This document shows positions 12,578 through 21,480 of a stretch of 23,884 bases of DNA, in pieces; positions within the stretch are counted from its first letter, which is position 1; every line of letters begins with the position of its first letter. This DNA is from Parvularia atlantis (lineage: Eukaryota; Opisthokonta; Rotosphaerida), in the NCBI GenBank assembly GCA_943704415.1, contig CALSCO010002071.1:1-23884 (forward strand). The letters run 5' to 3'. Under the pieces are notes generated by a model. That model searched no databases and was not told the origin of the DNA. It was given only the letters and a program-made list of their open reading frames with translations. Both the position numbers and the translations under genes were made by a program.

Positions 12578-13329
12578 ATGGTGCGCCGTCACGCAACCCT
12601 GACCACACCCGTGCCCCCGCCACGCCGCACGCGCGCACGCCCACTCGCACGCCTGCACGCATCCATCAACCGATGGATGGATGGATGGATGGATGGATAG
12701 ATTGGATGGACTGGCTGACACGCCCGCTCGCGCGCCCGCGTCGCCCAGTCGGTCGTCGAGCCCGGAGGCAAGGGCTTCCAGTACATCATCCGCCTGCTCA
12801 ACACCAACATCGAGGGCCGCCGCAAGGTGCAGTTTGCGCTGACGGCCATCAAGGTGCGCTGCGCACCGTGCGCATCCCCGCCGCGCGGCTGACGCGCCCC
12901 GGGGGTTGCGGTGAAAGGGTGTGGGCCGGCGCTACTCGGGCCTCGCGTGCAAGAAGGCCGATGTGGACATGAACAAGCGCGCGGGCGAGCTGTCCAACGA
13001 GGAACTCGAGCGCATCGTGACCATCATCCAGAACCCGCGCACGTACAAGATCCCGGACTGGTTCCTGAACCGGCAAAAGGTGCGCGACGCGCCACGCTGC
13101 TCGCGATCGCTCAACACGCCGCACTTGTGTGCAGGACATTCGCGACGGCAAGTACACGCAGGTGCTCTCGAACGCGCTGGAGACGAAGCTGCGCGAGGAC
13201 CTCGAGCGCCTGAAGAAGATCCACGCGCACCGCGGCCTCCGTCACCACTGGGGCCTGCGCGTCCGCGGCCAGCACACCAAGACGACGGGCCGCCGCGGCC
13301 GCACGGTCGGTGTCTCAAAGAAGAAGTAA
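12578..13329 (+). CDS. RPS18: 40S ribosomal protein S18 (uS13)
   Basis: Four exons: 12578-12580, 12749-12853, 12918-13079 and 13135-13329, total 465 nt, 154 aa. The first exon is the ATG alone; the 168-nt first intron starts directly after it. The protein reads [82 protein letters not shown] and ends [20 protein letters not shown], which is the universal eukaryotic S18 sequence. It belongs to the head of the small ribosomal subunit, contacting 18S rRNA and the intersubunit bridge. The CKKADVD segment is as in yeast. Introns are 168, 64 and 55 nt, the last two with GTGCGC donors. A very early first intron is common in fungal ribosomal protein genes and often carries regulatory function. Confidence 0.98.
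12672..12698. repeat. GATG tetranucleotide microsatellite in RPS18 intron 1
   Basis: About six to seven copies of GATG in the first RPS18 intron, just ahead of a likely branch point (ggctgacacg) and the CAG acceptor at 12746-12748. Confidence 0.85.
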
Positions 13330-13620
13330 GGCCGCGGAGTGCCGTACGCGGGGCCCAGCAGGCGCGCGGGTGTATGGGGCTCTGTGGGTTTGTGCGAGCC
13401 TGTGCATTGAGACCGTGCCACCCTCGCCGCCACCGCTCGCTTCCCCTGCTGCCGTGCCGTGCCGTGCCCGACTGCCGCTGTGATGAGCGACTTACTTACC
13501 TACATTGGCTGACGAGCCATGATGAGCATGTTTTTCAGTTTGCCTGAGCGGCAGTCGCGGCATAACCTCGCTCTCCTTCTCCTTCTCGCTCGTTTTCCTT
13601 CCGCCGCCACAACAACGTCG
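13330..13620. other. Convergent intergenic region
   Basis: 291 bp between the stop codons of RPS18 (plus) and the LIM-RGS-PX gene (minus). It must hold both 3' UTRs and polyadenylation signals. A TC-rich tract lies at about 13570-13600. I see no gene or structured RNA. Confidence 0.5.
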
Positions 13621-16600
13621 TCAGTGATACTTGACGCGGAAGTTGGTCGACGCCTGCGACAGCCGCTTGTTGAACCAGTAGTTTGCGAGGTCCTCGTCGG
13701 TTGGCTGCGGCGGCCGCAACGTTAGCCGTCCGTGCGCGCACACACACACGTACCTGCAGGAACGAGCGGATCAGCTGGTGCCGGCCGAGCGACTCGGACA
13801 TCTGCAGCAGTCCCTGCGGCGGCACACCGCGATCAGCGCCCTCGGCGCACGCGTGCGCACGCGCGCACCTTCATGTAGTAGTCGAGGTTCTGCATGCGCA
13901 CGCGCGACACACCCTTTGTGTGGCTCCGCCCGATGTAGATCTTGGGCGGGAACGGCGGGAAGATGGCCTCGGGGAACTCGCGTGTGAGCTAGGCACGGCC
14001 CGTCAGCACGACGTCTGCAGTCGACATCGAGCAGCGCACGTTGTTGTGCAGCTCGAAAAACTCAGAGTAGCGTCGGTAGATGAACAGGTCCTCAGGGTAC
14101 TCGGCCGGCTCGGCGCGGGCCGGGCGCGTGACCTTGATCTCGTACACCTGCGCGCGCACGCCGTTCAGCGCTACCATTGCATGCGAGACGCGAGACGCAC
14201 GTAGAACTTTTCGCTGTCGAAGCGCTTCTCAAAGTTGGTCACCTCAATCGACAGGATGCGGTCGTCGCCCTCGGGGGCCTCGGCCGCGTCGCTCTTGGTG
14301 CGCGTGTGCGTGCTCGAGAATGACCCGCCGCTGCTCAGGTTGCTTGTTTGCTGCCGCAGCGGCGAGGGCGACGCGACCCGTGTGCCGCGCGCCGGGCCGA
14401 GCTCGCTCATGAGCGCCAGGTACTTCTTGCCCGAGTTGCTGTAAAAGAAGCGCGGGAAGACCTCACGCTCCATGTCGTCAAACACCCACGACTGCGCGCG
14501 GCCGTGGTCAGCACTCGCTTGCCCGCCCCCTTCAGCAGCAGCGAGCGTGCGCGTGCCTGCGCCTCGTTGAAGTAGTTGCGTGGCACGGTCGTCATCTGCG
14601 GCACCGTGTCGGCGCGCGCCCGGATCGCCGGCGGCAGGTTGACCTGCAGCGGGCTCAGCGGCGCCGCTGACCGAGGCGCGGCGCACCTCCATCTCGGCGC
14701 CCGGGCGGATGTACTTGTGGTGGATGTTGGTCGCGTACATGAACAGGTCCTCGTCCTTGCCATTGACTGCGCGCGTGCGCCAGTGCGTGAGGCAGAGCGC
14801 GCGGGCACAGCGTCGGCCGCGCGCACCGTCGATGATTTTGAACTGCTCCGCGTCCAGCCAGAACGAGATCTTCTCCACGCTAAAGTCCTCCATGCAAAAC
14901 TCGACCAGGTAGTCGATGCCGATGTCGCTGCTGAGCACACTGCACGCAGAGACCCGCTTCAGCACACGCACACCGTGCACCTCCAACAACGCACCCCTCG
15001 AGGCAGCGCGGGTTGTTGGCGTGGCGCGACTTGGGCCGCGCGGGCAGCGGCCTGTTCGCAAACGACTGCCTGTACCACGGTCAGACGGGGCCGCACCCGC
15101 TCGCCAGCGGGGCGGCGCACCTCCGCGGCAGGACGGGGCTGCGGCCCGTGAGCGCCGCGAGCCTGTCGGGCGGGATGGCCGAGAGCGGCTTGGACACGTA
15201 CGCCGGTGTCCCGTTTGTCGCCGGTGCCTGCGGCTGTGGCTGTGGCTGTGGCGGTTGCGGCGGCTGCGGCTGCGATGGCGGCGGTGCCTGCTGTGCGGGC
15301 GGTGCTGCGGGCGGCTGGTCGCCGAGCGACGACGCGGCCAGCTGCTCGGCAGTGTCGTCTTCGTCTTGCCTGCGACGGCGTGAGCTCGCGCGCGTGCGGA
15401 CGAGCGCACGAGCGCGCACGCACGTGGTCTCCTCGTCCGCCTCGGACGACATGTTGGGCGACCAGCGCTTGTTGAAGACCGACTCGCGCGCGATGCACAC
15501 GCCGCAGAACGGCTCTCCCTGCTTCGGGTAGAACTTGCCGGCGTCGCCGATGAGGCGCATGCAGTTGAAGCAGCGGAAGCATGCTGTTTCGCGCGCTCGT
15601 CAGTGCACACAGACAGCGCGACGCACACGCGCACAGAGGTGGTACGCCGAGCCCAGCGCAAAGATGCTCTCGCCCACGATCGACTGATTGCAGGCCTTGC
15701 ACTTTGGCGCACCTAGTGGGCAGTGCGGCCCGTCAGTGCATCGCACAGCACAGCGGCGCGGCGCACAGTTGTAGCAGATGGGGTCGTCGGTGTCGTTGAG
15801 CATGAACTGCTCCTTGGGCTGCATCCGGCGCGCGCACGTCGAGCACTTGAAGCAGGCGAGGTGCCAGTAGTGCGGGCCGAACGTGAGGCACTCCTCGCTG
15901 TCGCCGACCGCGCGCCCGCACAGCTTGCACGTCTGGCGCCTCGCCGTTTAGCGCCGGCCGCGCATCAGCCCCCCATCGACCGCGCCTTGCGGTCGCCCTC
16001 TTCCTCGTCCATCTCCCGCAGCTGCTGCGCGCGCGTCTGCGACGGTGGCGACGCCGCGATTGCCGGCGAGCTGCTGCCGCTGCCCGTGCGCGGGACGGGG
16101 ACGCCCGTGCCGCGTGCCACGTCCATCACGTCCTTTTGCGCCAAACGCACGTCAGACGGTGTGCCTCGTGCGCGCGCGAGAGCGGTTCGACCCCGGCCGC
16201 ACCTTGCAGACCTGCGCCAACGCCTTGAGCTGCACGAGCAGCTCGCCGCGCGGCCGGCGGCGCTCGGCCGGCACGGCGAGGTCTGTGCCGCGCGTTTGTT
16301 GTGGGTTTCAGGGCGCGGACAGACAGCGCGGACGCACCGGCCTTGATGTCGCCCACGATCTGCCGCAGCGCGCCGTGCAGCACCTCCTTCTTGGCCTGCA
16401 GCTCGCCCTCGGCCGCTGCGCGTGCGGCGCGTGGGCGACGTCGCGCGGAGAGGGCGGGCGGCACAACGCACCCGCGCCCGTGCCCTCGACCGCACGCGAC
16501 GCGGCCCCCGCGAGCTGCTTCACGGCCGCGACGAGCTCCGTCGTGCGCGCGACGGCCTCGGCCTCGTCGTGCAGCTTGGCGCGCACCTGCGCGCGGCGGG

Positions 16601-16686
16601 CAACGTCGGCACGCGGGCCGCGCGGCGCGCGTCGTGCGAACCAGGTTCGAGATCGCCGTCACAAGCGGTCGCTCGGCGGCATCCAT
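13621..16686 (-). CDS. LIM-LIM-RGS-PX multidomain signalling protein
   Basis: Large multi-exon gene. The N-terminus (MDAAERPLVTAISNLVRTT, ELVAAVKQLAGAASRAV, ELQAKKEVLHGALRQIVGDI, GELLVQLKALAQVCK) looks like a helical bundle of the GIT/vinculin-binding kind (low certainty). Two LIM zinc fingers follow: CKLCGRAVGDSEECLTFG, HYWHLACFKCSTC, ICYNC, then CKACNQSIVGESIFALG, YH-x-x-CFRCFNC, FCGVC. After a Pro/Gln-rich linker comes an RGS domain (VLSSDIGIDYLVEFCMEDF, KISFWLDAEQFK, FDDMEREVFPRFFYSN), then a PX domain (YEIKVTR, LFIYRRYSEFFELHNNV, FPPFPPKIYIGRS, RMQNLDYYMK, LGRHQLIRSFLQ) and a short tail ending RVKYH. RGS domains accelerate GTP hydrolysis by G-alpha; PX domains bind phosphoinositides; LIM domains bind proteins. 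A membrane-recruited G-protein regulator at polarity sites is inferred. The exon join before LIM1 uses a GC donor (intron 15985-15933). Confidence 0.82.
15229..15300. repeat. Imperfect GGCTGT/GGCTGC hexamer repeat coding a Pro/Gln tract
   Basis: On the minus strand these hexamers encode PPQPPQPQPQPQAP in the linker between LIM2 and RGS. Such tracts expand by slippage and usually form flexible linkers. Confidence 0.7.
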
Positions 16687-16751
16687 CGCTGAAACCGTGC
16701 GTCTCAACCCGCCCCACCTTGCCCTTCGCGTGACCGTGCTTGTTCTCACAT

Positions 16752-16825
16752 TGTGTGTGTGTGTGTGTGTGCGTGCGTGTGTGTGTGTGTGTGTGTGTGC
16801 GTGCGTGTGCGTGTGCGTGCGTGCG
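16752..16825. repeat. (TG)n / (CGTG)n microsatellite
   Basis: Alternating purine-pyrimidine run of about 74 nt with interspersed GTGC units. It lies between the MBL stop and the start of the LIM-RGS-PX gene, i.e. within the latter's 5' flank, 66-139 nt upstream of its ATG. Such runs can adopt Z-DNA. Confidence 0.95.
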
Positions 16826-16847
16826 GGGCGGGCCGGGAGCGGGCGCG

Positions 16848-17824
16848 TCACGCCGACGTCGCCAGCTGCGCCTGGCGGTCCATCGCCCAGTCGTCCGGCG
16901 TCGACAGCACCGTCGCGGCCAGGTGCCGCTTTGAAAAGTCGCCCTGGGTGAAGAAGTACATGCCGCCCTCGGAGCCAAACAGGCGCCGCGCGATCTCGCT
17001 CGTTGGCAGCCCGCGCGCGCGCAGGTCGGCCACGGCCGCGCGGGTCTCGCTCAGGAACGTGAGCCGCTCCTGCAGCGCCGCGCGCCCGTCCGGCACCATG
17101 CCGCGGTGCGAGCATAGGACCGTGTCAAAGTCCAGCCGCAGCACGTCCTCCAGGCTGCGCAGCTCGCGCCCCGCGTCCTCCTCGCGCCGGTAGTACACGC
17201 GCCGCCGCGCCACAAACAGGTCGCCGGTGAACAGCAGGCCGCGCTCCGGCACGAGCATGCAGTGGTGGTCGACGCAGTGCCCCGGCGTGAACACGGCGCG
17301 GATGCTCACGTCGCGCCCGATCGACAGCGCCGGGCCGTCCGCCGCGGCCGGCAGCGTCCCGCGCGGCCAATACGGCTCGGCGTCGCCCCAGATCACCCGC
17401 CGGTACCACTCTTGCGGGTACGGGTGCCGCAGCAGGTCGCGCGTGAGCGGCGGCGCATGCACGGGCACGCCGAGCTCGCGCTGGATGCGCGCCCCGTTGC
17501 CGGCGTGGTCCTGCACGTGCGCCCGCGTTCCGTCAGCGGATCGAGCCACGACGTGCATCGCACGCGCCTCGTGGTGGTGCGACACGACGACGAGGTCGGT
17601 CGGCTCTGCGCGAATGAACGCCTTGGCCTGGGCCCACTGTGCGGGTTCGCGCGACGTGTCACATTCTGTATCGCAGCCGGACAACGCGCGCGCACCTGGT
17701 TCGGGCTGCCCGTGTCGATCACGACGCGCCCGACACGCCACAGGAACACGGCCGTGTTGACCTGCGCGCGCACCCGGCCGACGTGCAGTCCGAGCACGGG
17801 CCCGCACGTGACCATCACGGCCAT
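16848..17824 (-). CDS. Metallo-beta-lactamase-fold hydrolase
   Basis: Three exons, 17824-17696, 17636-17568 and 17510-16848, total 861 nt, 286 aa, close to LACTB2/glyoxalase II-like sizes. The N-terminal strands (AVMVTCGPVLGLHVGRV, VNTAVFLWRVGRVVIDTGSP) lead to the metal motif SHHHEDHAGN, formed only after splicing: exon 2 ends HHHE and exon 3 begins DHAGN. Further ligands are in FTPGHCVDHHCML, LFTGDLF and VLCSHRGM. A C-terminal helical part (LPTSEIARRLFG, FTQGDFSKRHLAATVLS) resembles the winged-helix tail of LACTB2-type enzymes. It is a predicted zinc hydrolase of a thioester, phosphodiester or similar bond; the substrate is unknown. The second intron (17567-17511, 57 nt) has a GC donor, a length divisible by three and no stop. 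The start codon lies 29 bp from that of the divergent YTP1 gene. Confidence 0.88.
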
Positions 17825-17853
17825 GCCGGCAAATACTGCAATCAATCAGACCG
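17825..17853. promoter_or_regulatory. 29-bp divergent gap between MBL and YTP1 start codons
   Basis: A small AT-richer patch (aaatactgcaatcaatcaga) separates the two ATGs. It contains CAATCAATC, which could be a CCAAT-like element, but this is weak. Transcription starts probably lie inside the opposite coding region or the UTRs are nearly absent. Confidence 0.4.
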
Positions 17854-19608
17854 ATGGCGCGGAACCTCGCTGTTGCCGGTTCGGCGCTGCTGCTGCTCGC
17901 GGCCGCGCGGTCGGCCGCGGCGCACGGCGGCGACCACGACGACGACATGGACCCGGACAGGTTCAAGTCGTCGCTCATGACCGACGAGCCTATGGACGCG
18001 ACGCTGTGGGCGCACATCACGTGCATGGCCCTCGCGTTTGGCGTGCTCATGCCCCTGGGCGTCGTGCTCGGCCTGGCGCGGCGCTACCAGCTGCACGCGA
18101 TGGCGCAGGTGCTGGCGACGGTGTTGGCGCTGGTCGGCTACCTTCTCGGCCACGCGCACGGCGGCCGCCAGTACGAGCCCAACAGCGCGCACCGCGGCTT
18201 TGCGTCGTACGTGTTTGCGCTGCTGCTCATCCAGGCGGCGGTGGGCGTACTGCTGCGCGTGGCCGGGCGCGTGAGCCAGCTCAAGAGCATGATGCACATC
18301 ATCCGCGGGCCCGTGCGACTCCTGCACCGCTTCGGCGGCTACGTCGTCCTGCTCGCGGGCATGACGCAGATCGTGCTTGGCGTGGTCGTCTCCATGGGCT
18401 TCTGCTACGAATCTGATGGCTGTGCGCCCGCATGCGCGCGTGCCTGCCCGCTCCGCCTCGGCACTAACGGATGGATGGGCGGCTGTGCGCCAGACCACAC
18501 GAGCCAGTGCCTGTCGCACTTCATCACCGGCGGCGCGTTCCTCGGCTTCAGCCTGATGATGGTCGTCTTTGTGCGCATCCGCGGCGGCTGGCTGCAACGC
18601 GAGGGCCGCTCTGTCGAGTTCTACGACAGCATCATCGTCATGATCATCGGCTTTGTCGAGCTGGTGGCGCACCGCAAGTCCGTTGGGGGACAAACGCGCC
18701 GTGCATGCACTGACCCGCGTGTCCAGGTTTGGCCCGAACGTCGCGTGGAACCAGAGCGACGAGCACGCGTCGGTGCGGCTGGTTCATCTGCGCGCGCACG
18801 ACGCGCCGACTGACGCACCTCCGCGCAGATGGGCATTGCGGCGTTTTCCGCTGGCGTCGTCGGCTTTGTGCTGTCGTGGAACGGCCGCCGCAACGTCTTC
18901 CCGGGACTGGCCTTTGTCATAGTCGGCATGTCGTTCATGGGCCACGCGCAGCACACGCTCGGCGAGGCCGTCATGGAGCACGTGCGTGTCGTGCGTGCGC
19001 AAAGATGCCCGGTGGCTGACCCGTCCGGCCGCAGTCGATGGCGCAGCACGGCATGTTTGGCCTCGTTATGGTCGCGTGCGGTGCCAGCCGCATACTCGAG
19101 ATTCTGCTGGACCCGAAGCCGCGCTGGGGCAAGGACGCGAACGGCGCCTACTACCTCGCGCCGCTGGTACGTGCCGCACGCCCGCTCGCCGCCTCACTGA
19201 TCGCGCGTGCTTGCGTGCGAAGTGCATGGCCGCGGCGGGTGTGCTTTTCATGGCCGCCAACGAACAGCAGATGGACACGATTATTCGCCTGCGCGTGTCT
19301 TCGGTGGCGCTGATCAACGTGTGCTTCGCGTTCGCGCTCTACGCCGTCTTCTTCTTCTACATCCTGACGGACCTGTGGGCGCGGCTGACGTGGTTCGACG
19401 AGAAGAGCGCCAAGTGCGTCCGACTGCGCCGCGCCGCGCCGCCGCTGACTTTTGTGTTGTGGGCGCGGCAGGGCGACAGGTACGAGTGCGACCGCGCTGG
19501 AGGACGACGACACGAGCCAGCTGCTGCTGGACGAGGCCGACGGGAGCACGTCGCACACGTCCGACGACACGTTCGAGATGGAGCCCGTCAAGGCTGGCGC
19601 AGTCTGAG
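17854..19608 (+). CDS. YTP1: YTP1-family multispanning membrane protein, copy A
   Basis: A signal peptide (ALLLLAAARSAAAHGG) is followed by an acidic/His patch (GDHDDDMDPDRF) and a cytochrome b561/DUF2427-like half: LWAHITCMALAFGVLMPLG, MAQVLATVLALVGYLLGHAHG, FALLLIQAAVGVLLRVAG, LHRFGGYVVLLAGMTQIVLG. The YTP1 C-terminal half follows: ITGGAFLGFSLMMVVFVRI, YDSIIVMIIGFVEL, DEHAS/MGIAAFSAGVVGF, MSFMGHAQHTLGEAVMEH, MAQHGMFGLVMVACG, VLFMAANEQQMDTIIRLR, NVCFAFALYAVFFFYILTDLW, and an acidic tail (ALEDDDTSQLLLDEADGST). Introns include 18678-18726, one from about 18768, and one near 19412-19471. YTP1 proteins are fungal; their function is poorly known. Conserved His pairs (GHAQH, MAQH) could bind haem or metal, as in b561 proteins. 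The junction near 18421-18508 is uncertain because it can be read through in frame. Copy B starts 36 bp after the stop. Confidence 0.88.
17880..18356 (+). repeat. 5' homogenised block of YTP1 copy A (partner 19701-20177)
   Basis: Aligned by eye at a constant offset of 1,821, the 477 bp differ at only two positions. Similarity falls sharply at 18357 (GCGGGC versus GCCGGC). Synonymous sites are identical inside the block. Confidence 0.95.
19367..19593 (+). repeat. 3' homogenised block of YTP1 copy A (partner 21182-21408)
   Basis: Offset 1,815; 227 bp with two differences, spanning the last intron and the acidic tail. Identity in the intron cannot be explained by protein constraint. A shorter shared tract across another acceptor lies at 19016-19060 and 20834-20878. 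Confidence 0.95.
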
Positions 19609-19644
19609 CGCGCCAGCGCGCATATCTGTTCTGTCACGGAGGCC

Positions 19645-21422
19645 ATGATGGCAATTGCCTTCCGCCGAGCCGCTGTGTACATGCAGTCAACGGTTGCTGC
19701 TTCGGCGCTGCTGCTGCTCGCGGCCGCGCGGTCGGCCGCGGCGCACGTCGGCGACCACGACGACGACATGGACCCGGACAGGTTCAAGTCGTCGCTCATG
19801 ACCGACGAGCCTATGGACGCGACGCTGTGGGCGCACATCACGTGCATGGCCCTCGCGTTTGGCGTGCTCATGCCCCTGGGCGTCGTGCTCGGCCTGGCGC
19901 GGCGCTACCAGCTGCACGCGATGGCGCAGGTGCTGGCGACGGTGTTGGCGCTGGTCGGCTACCTTCTCGGCCACGCGCACGGCGGCCGCCAGTACGAGCC
20001 CAACAGCGCGCACCGCGGCTTTGCGTCGTACGTGTTGGCGCTGCTGCTCATCCAGGCGGCGGTGGGCGTACTGCTGCGCGTGGCCGGGCGCGTGAGCCAG
20101 CTCAAGAGCATGATGCACATCATCCGCGGGCCCGTGCGACTCCTGCACCGCTTCGGCGGCTACGTCGTCCTGCTCGCCGGCGCGGTGCAGATCGTTCTGG
20201 GTGTGATCGTCTCCATGGGCTTCTGCTACAACGACGGCGGTGCGTTGACCCGCCTGCGCGCGCTGTGGCCGGCCTGGCTGATGCGGCCACGCTGCAGCGC
20301 ACACGGGCCAGTGCTTCGCGCACTTTGTCACCGGCGGCGCGTTCCTCTTTTACGCGCTGATCATGATCATCTTTGTGCGCGTCGGCGGCAACTGGCTGCG
20401 CCGCAAGGGTCGCCCGATCGAGTTCTACGACAGCATCATGGTCACGCTGATCGGCCTTGCGCACCTCTTCGTCAACCGCACGTGCGTCGCCGCGGCGCTC
20501 CTGACGCTTTTCGTGCCTGAGCAGAGCGCGCATCGCAGTTGGGGCAAGAACACCGGCTGGCACGAGGGCGACGAGCACACGGCGGTGCGCTGCACGCTCG
20601 CACGCGCACAACAGGACCACTGACGGGCGCGCGCGCGCGCGGGCAGATGGGCCTGGCGGCGTTCTGCGCCGGCATCATTGGCTTTGTGATGGCAGTCAAC
20701 GGCCGCCGCAACGTCTTCCCCGCGCTTGCGATTATTATCATCGGCATGTCGTTCATGGGCCACTCGCAGCACAACCTGGGCGGGGACTACATGCAGCACG
20801 TGCGTCTCGCGCGTGCGTGTTTGCATCGCCAAACTGACCCGTCCGGCCGCAGTCGATGGCGCAGCACGGCATGTTTGGCATGGTCATGATCACGTGCGGC
20901 CTGTTCCGCATCCTCGAGATCGTGCTCGAGCCCAAGCCGAGCTGGGGCAAGGACGCGAACGGCGCCTACTACATAGCACCTGCGGTGTGTGCCGCACGCC
21001 CGCTTGCAGCTCGCTGATCGCGTGGTCCCACGCTCAGGGCATGTGCGCGGCGGGCGTGCTTTTCATGGCCGCCAACGAACAGCAGATGGACACGATTATT
21101 CGCCTGCGTGTGTCGTCCGTCGCGCTGACCAACGTGTGCTTCGCGTTCGCCTTCTTCGCATTCCTCTTCCTCTACCTGCTCACGGACCTGTGGGCGCGGC
21201 TGACGTGGTTCGACGAGAAGAGCGCCAAGTGCGTTCGACTGCGCCGCGCCGCGCCGCCGCTGACTTTTGTGTTGTGGGCGCGGCAGGGCGACAGGTACGA
21301 GTGCGACCGCGCTGGAGGACGACGACACGAGCCAGCTGCTGCTGGACGAGGCCGACGGGAGCACGTCGCACACGTCCGACGACACGCTCGAGATGGAGCC
21401 CGTCAAGACCGGCGCGGCATGA
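19645..21422 (+). CDS. YTP1: YTP1-family multispanning membrane protein, copy B
   Basis: Same architecture as copy A with a different N-terminal leader (MMAIAFRRAAVYMQSTVAAS) before the shared ALLLLAAARSAAAH signal peptide. The first b561-like half is almost the same DNA as copy A. The middle has drifted: FCYNDG, then HTGQCFAHFVTGGAFLFYA, IMIIFVRVGGNWLRRKGR, YDSIMVTLIGLAHLFVNRT, WGKNTGWHEGDEHTA, MGLAAFCAGIIGFVMAVNG, MSFMGHSQHNLGGDYMQH, GMFGMVMITCGLFRILEIV. The C-terminus (VLFMAANEQQMDTIIRLR, LTDLWARLTWFDEKSAK, acidic tail ending KTGAA) again nearly equals copy A. The intron starting at the GTGCGTTG after FCYNDG has an acceptor at GCTGCAG. All predicted membrane helices and His motifs are kept, so both copies look functional. 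Expression may depend on the 36-bp gap or on read-through from copy A. Confidence 0.87.
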
Positions 21423-21480
21423 CAGCAGAGCGAGGGTGTGTCCGTGCAGCGCAGTTGTCCATCACAAGCCCACGTGGTCC

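Noticed and set aside
13621-16686. Splitting the LIM and RGS-PX regions into two genes
   Set aside because: No stop or promoter-like gap separates them in the spliced frame and linker exons connect in phase, but transcript proof is lacking, so the doubt is stated in the findings.
16740-16950. Cys/Val-rich or His/Thr-rich frames over the TG repeat
   Set aside because: Translations of a dinucleotide repeat; no gene signal.
16848-18050. Extended 400-codon version of the metallo-hydrolase
   Set aside because: It reads through two introns, the second inside the HHHE-DHAGN motif, and extends over the YTP1 start. The spliced 286-aa model fits the family.
17842-18693. Minus-strand open frame of 283 codons opposite YTP1 copy A
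   Set aside because: It mirrors the codons of a clearly real membrane protein; the same antisense frame recurs opposite copy B. It is a GC-driven shadow, not a gene.
19207-20520. Single open frame bridging YTP1 copy A and copy B, possible fusion
   Set aside because: The part before 19645 is out of frame with copy A exons. Copy A has its own stop at 19606-19608 and copy B its own leader and signal peptide.
17880-21408. Transposon or CRISPR-like origin of the large repeats
   Set aside because: The repeats are colinear parts of two homologous genes; there are no terminal repeats, target-site duplications or spacer pattern.
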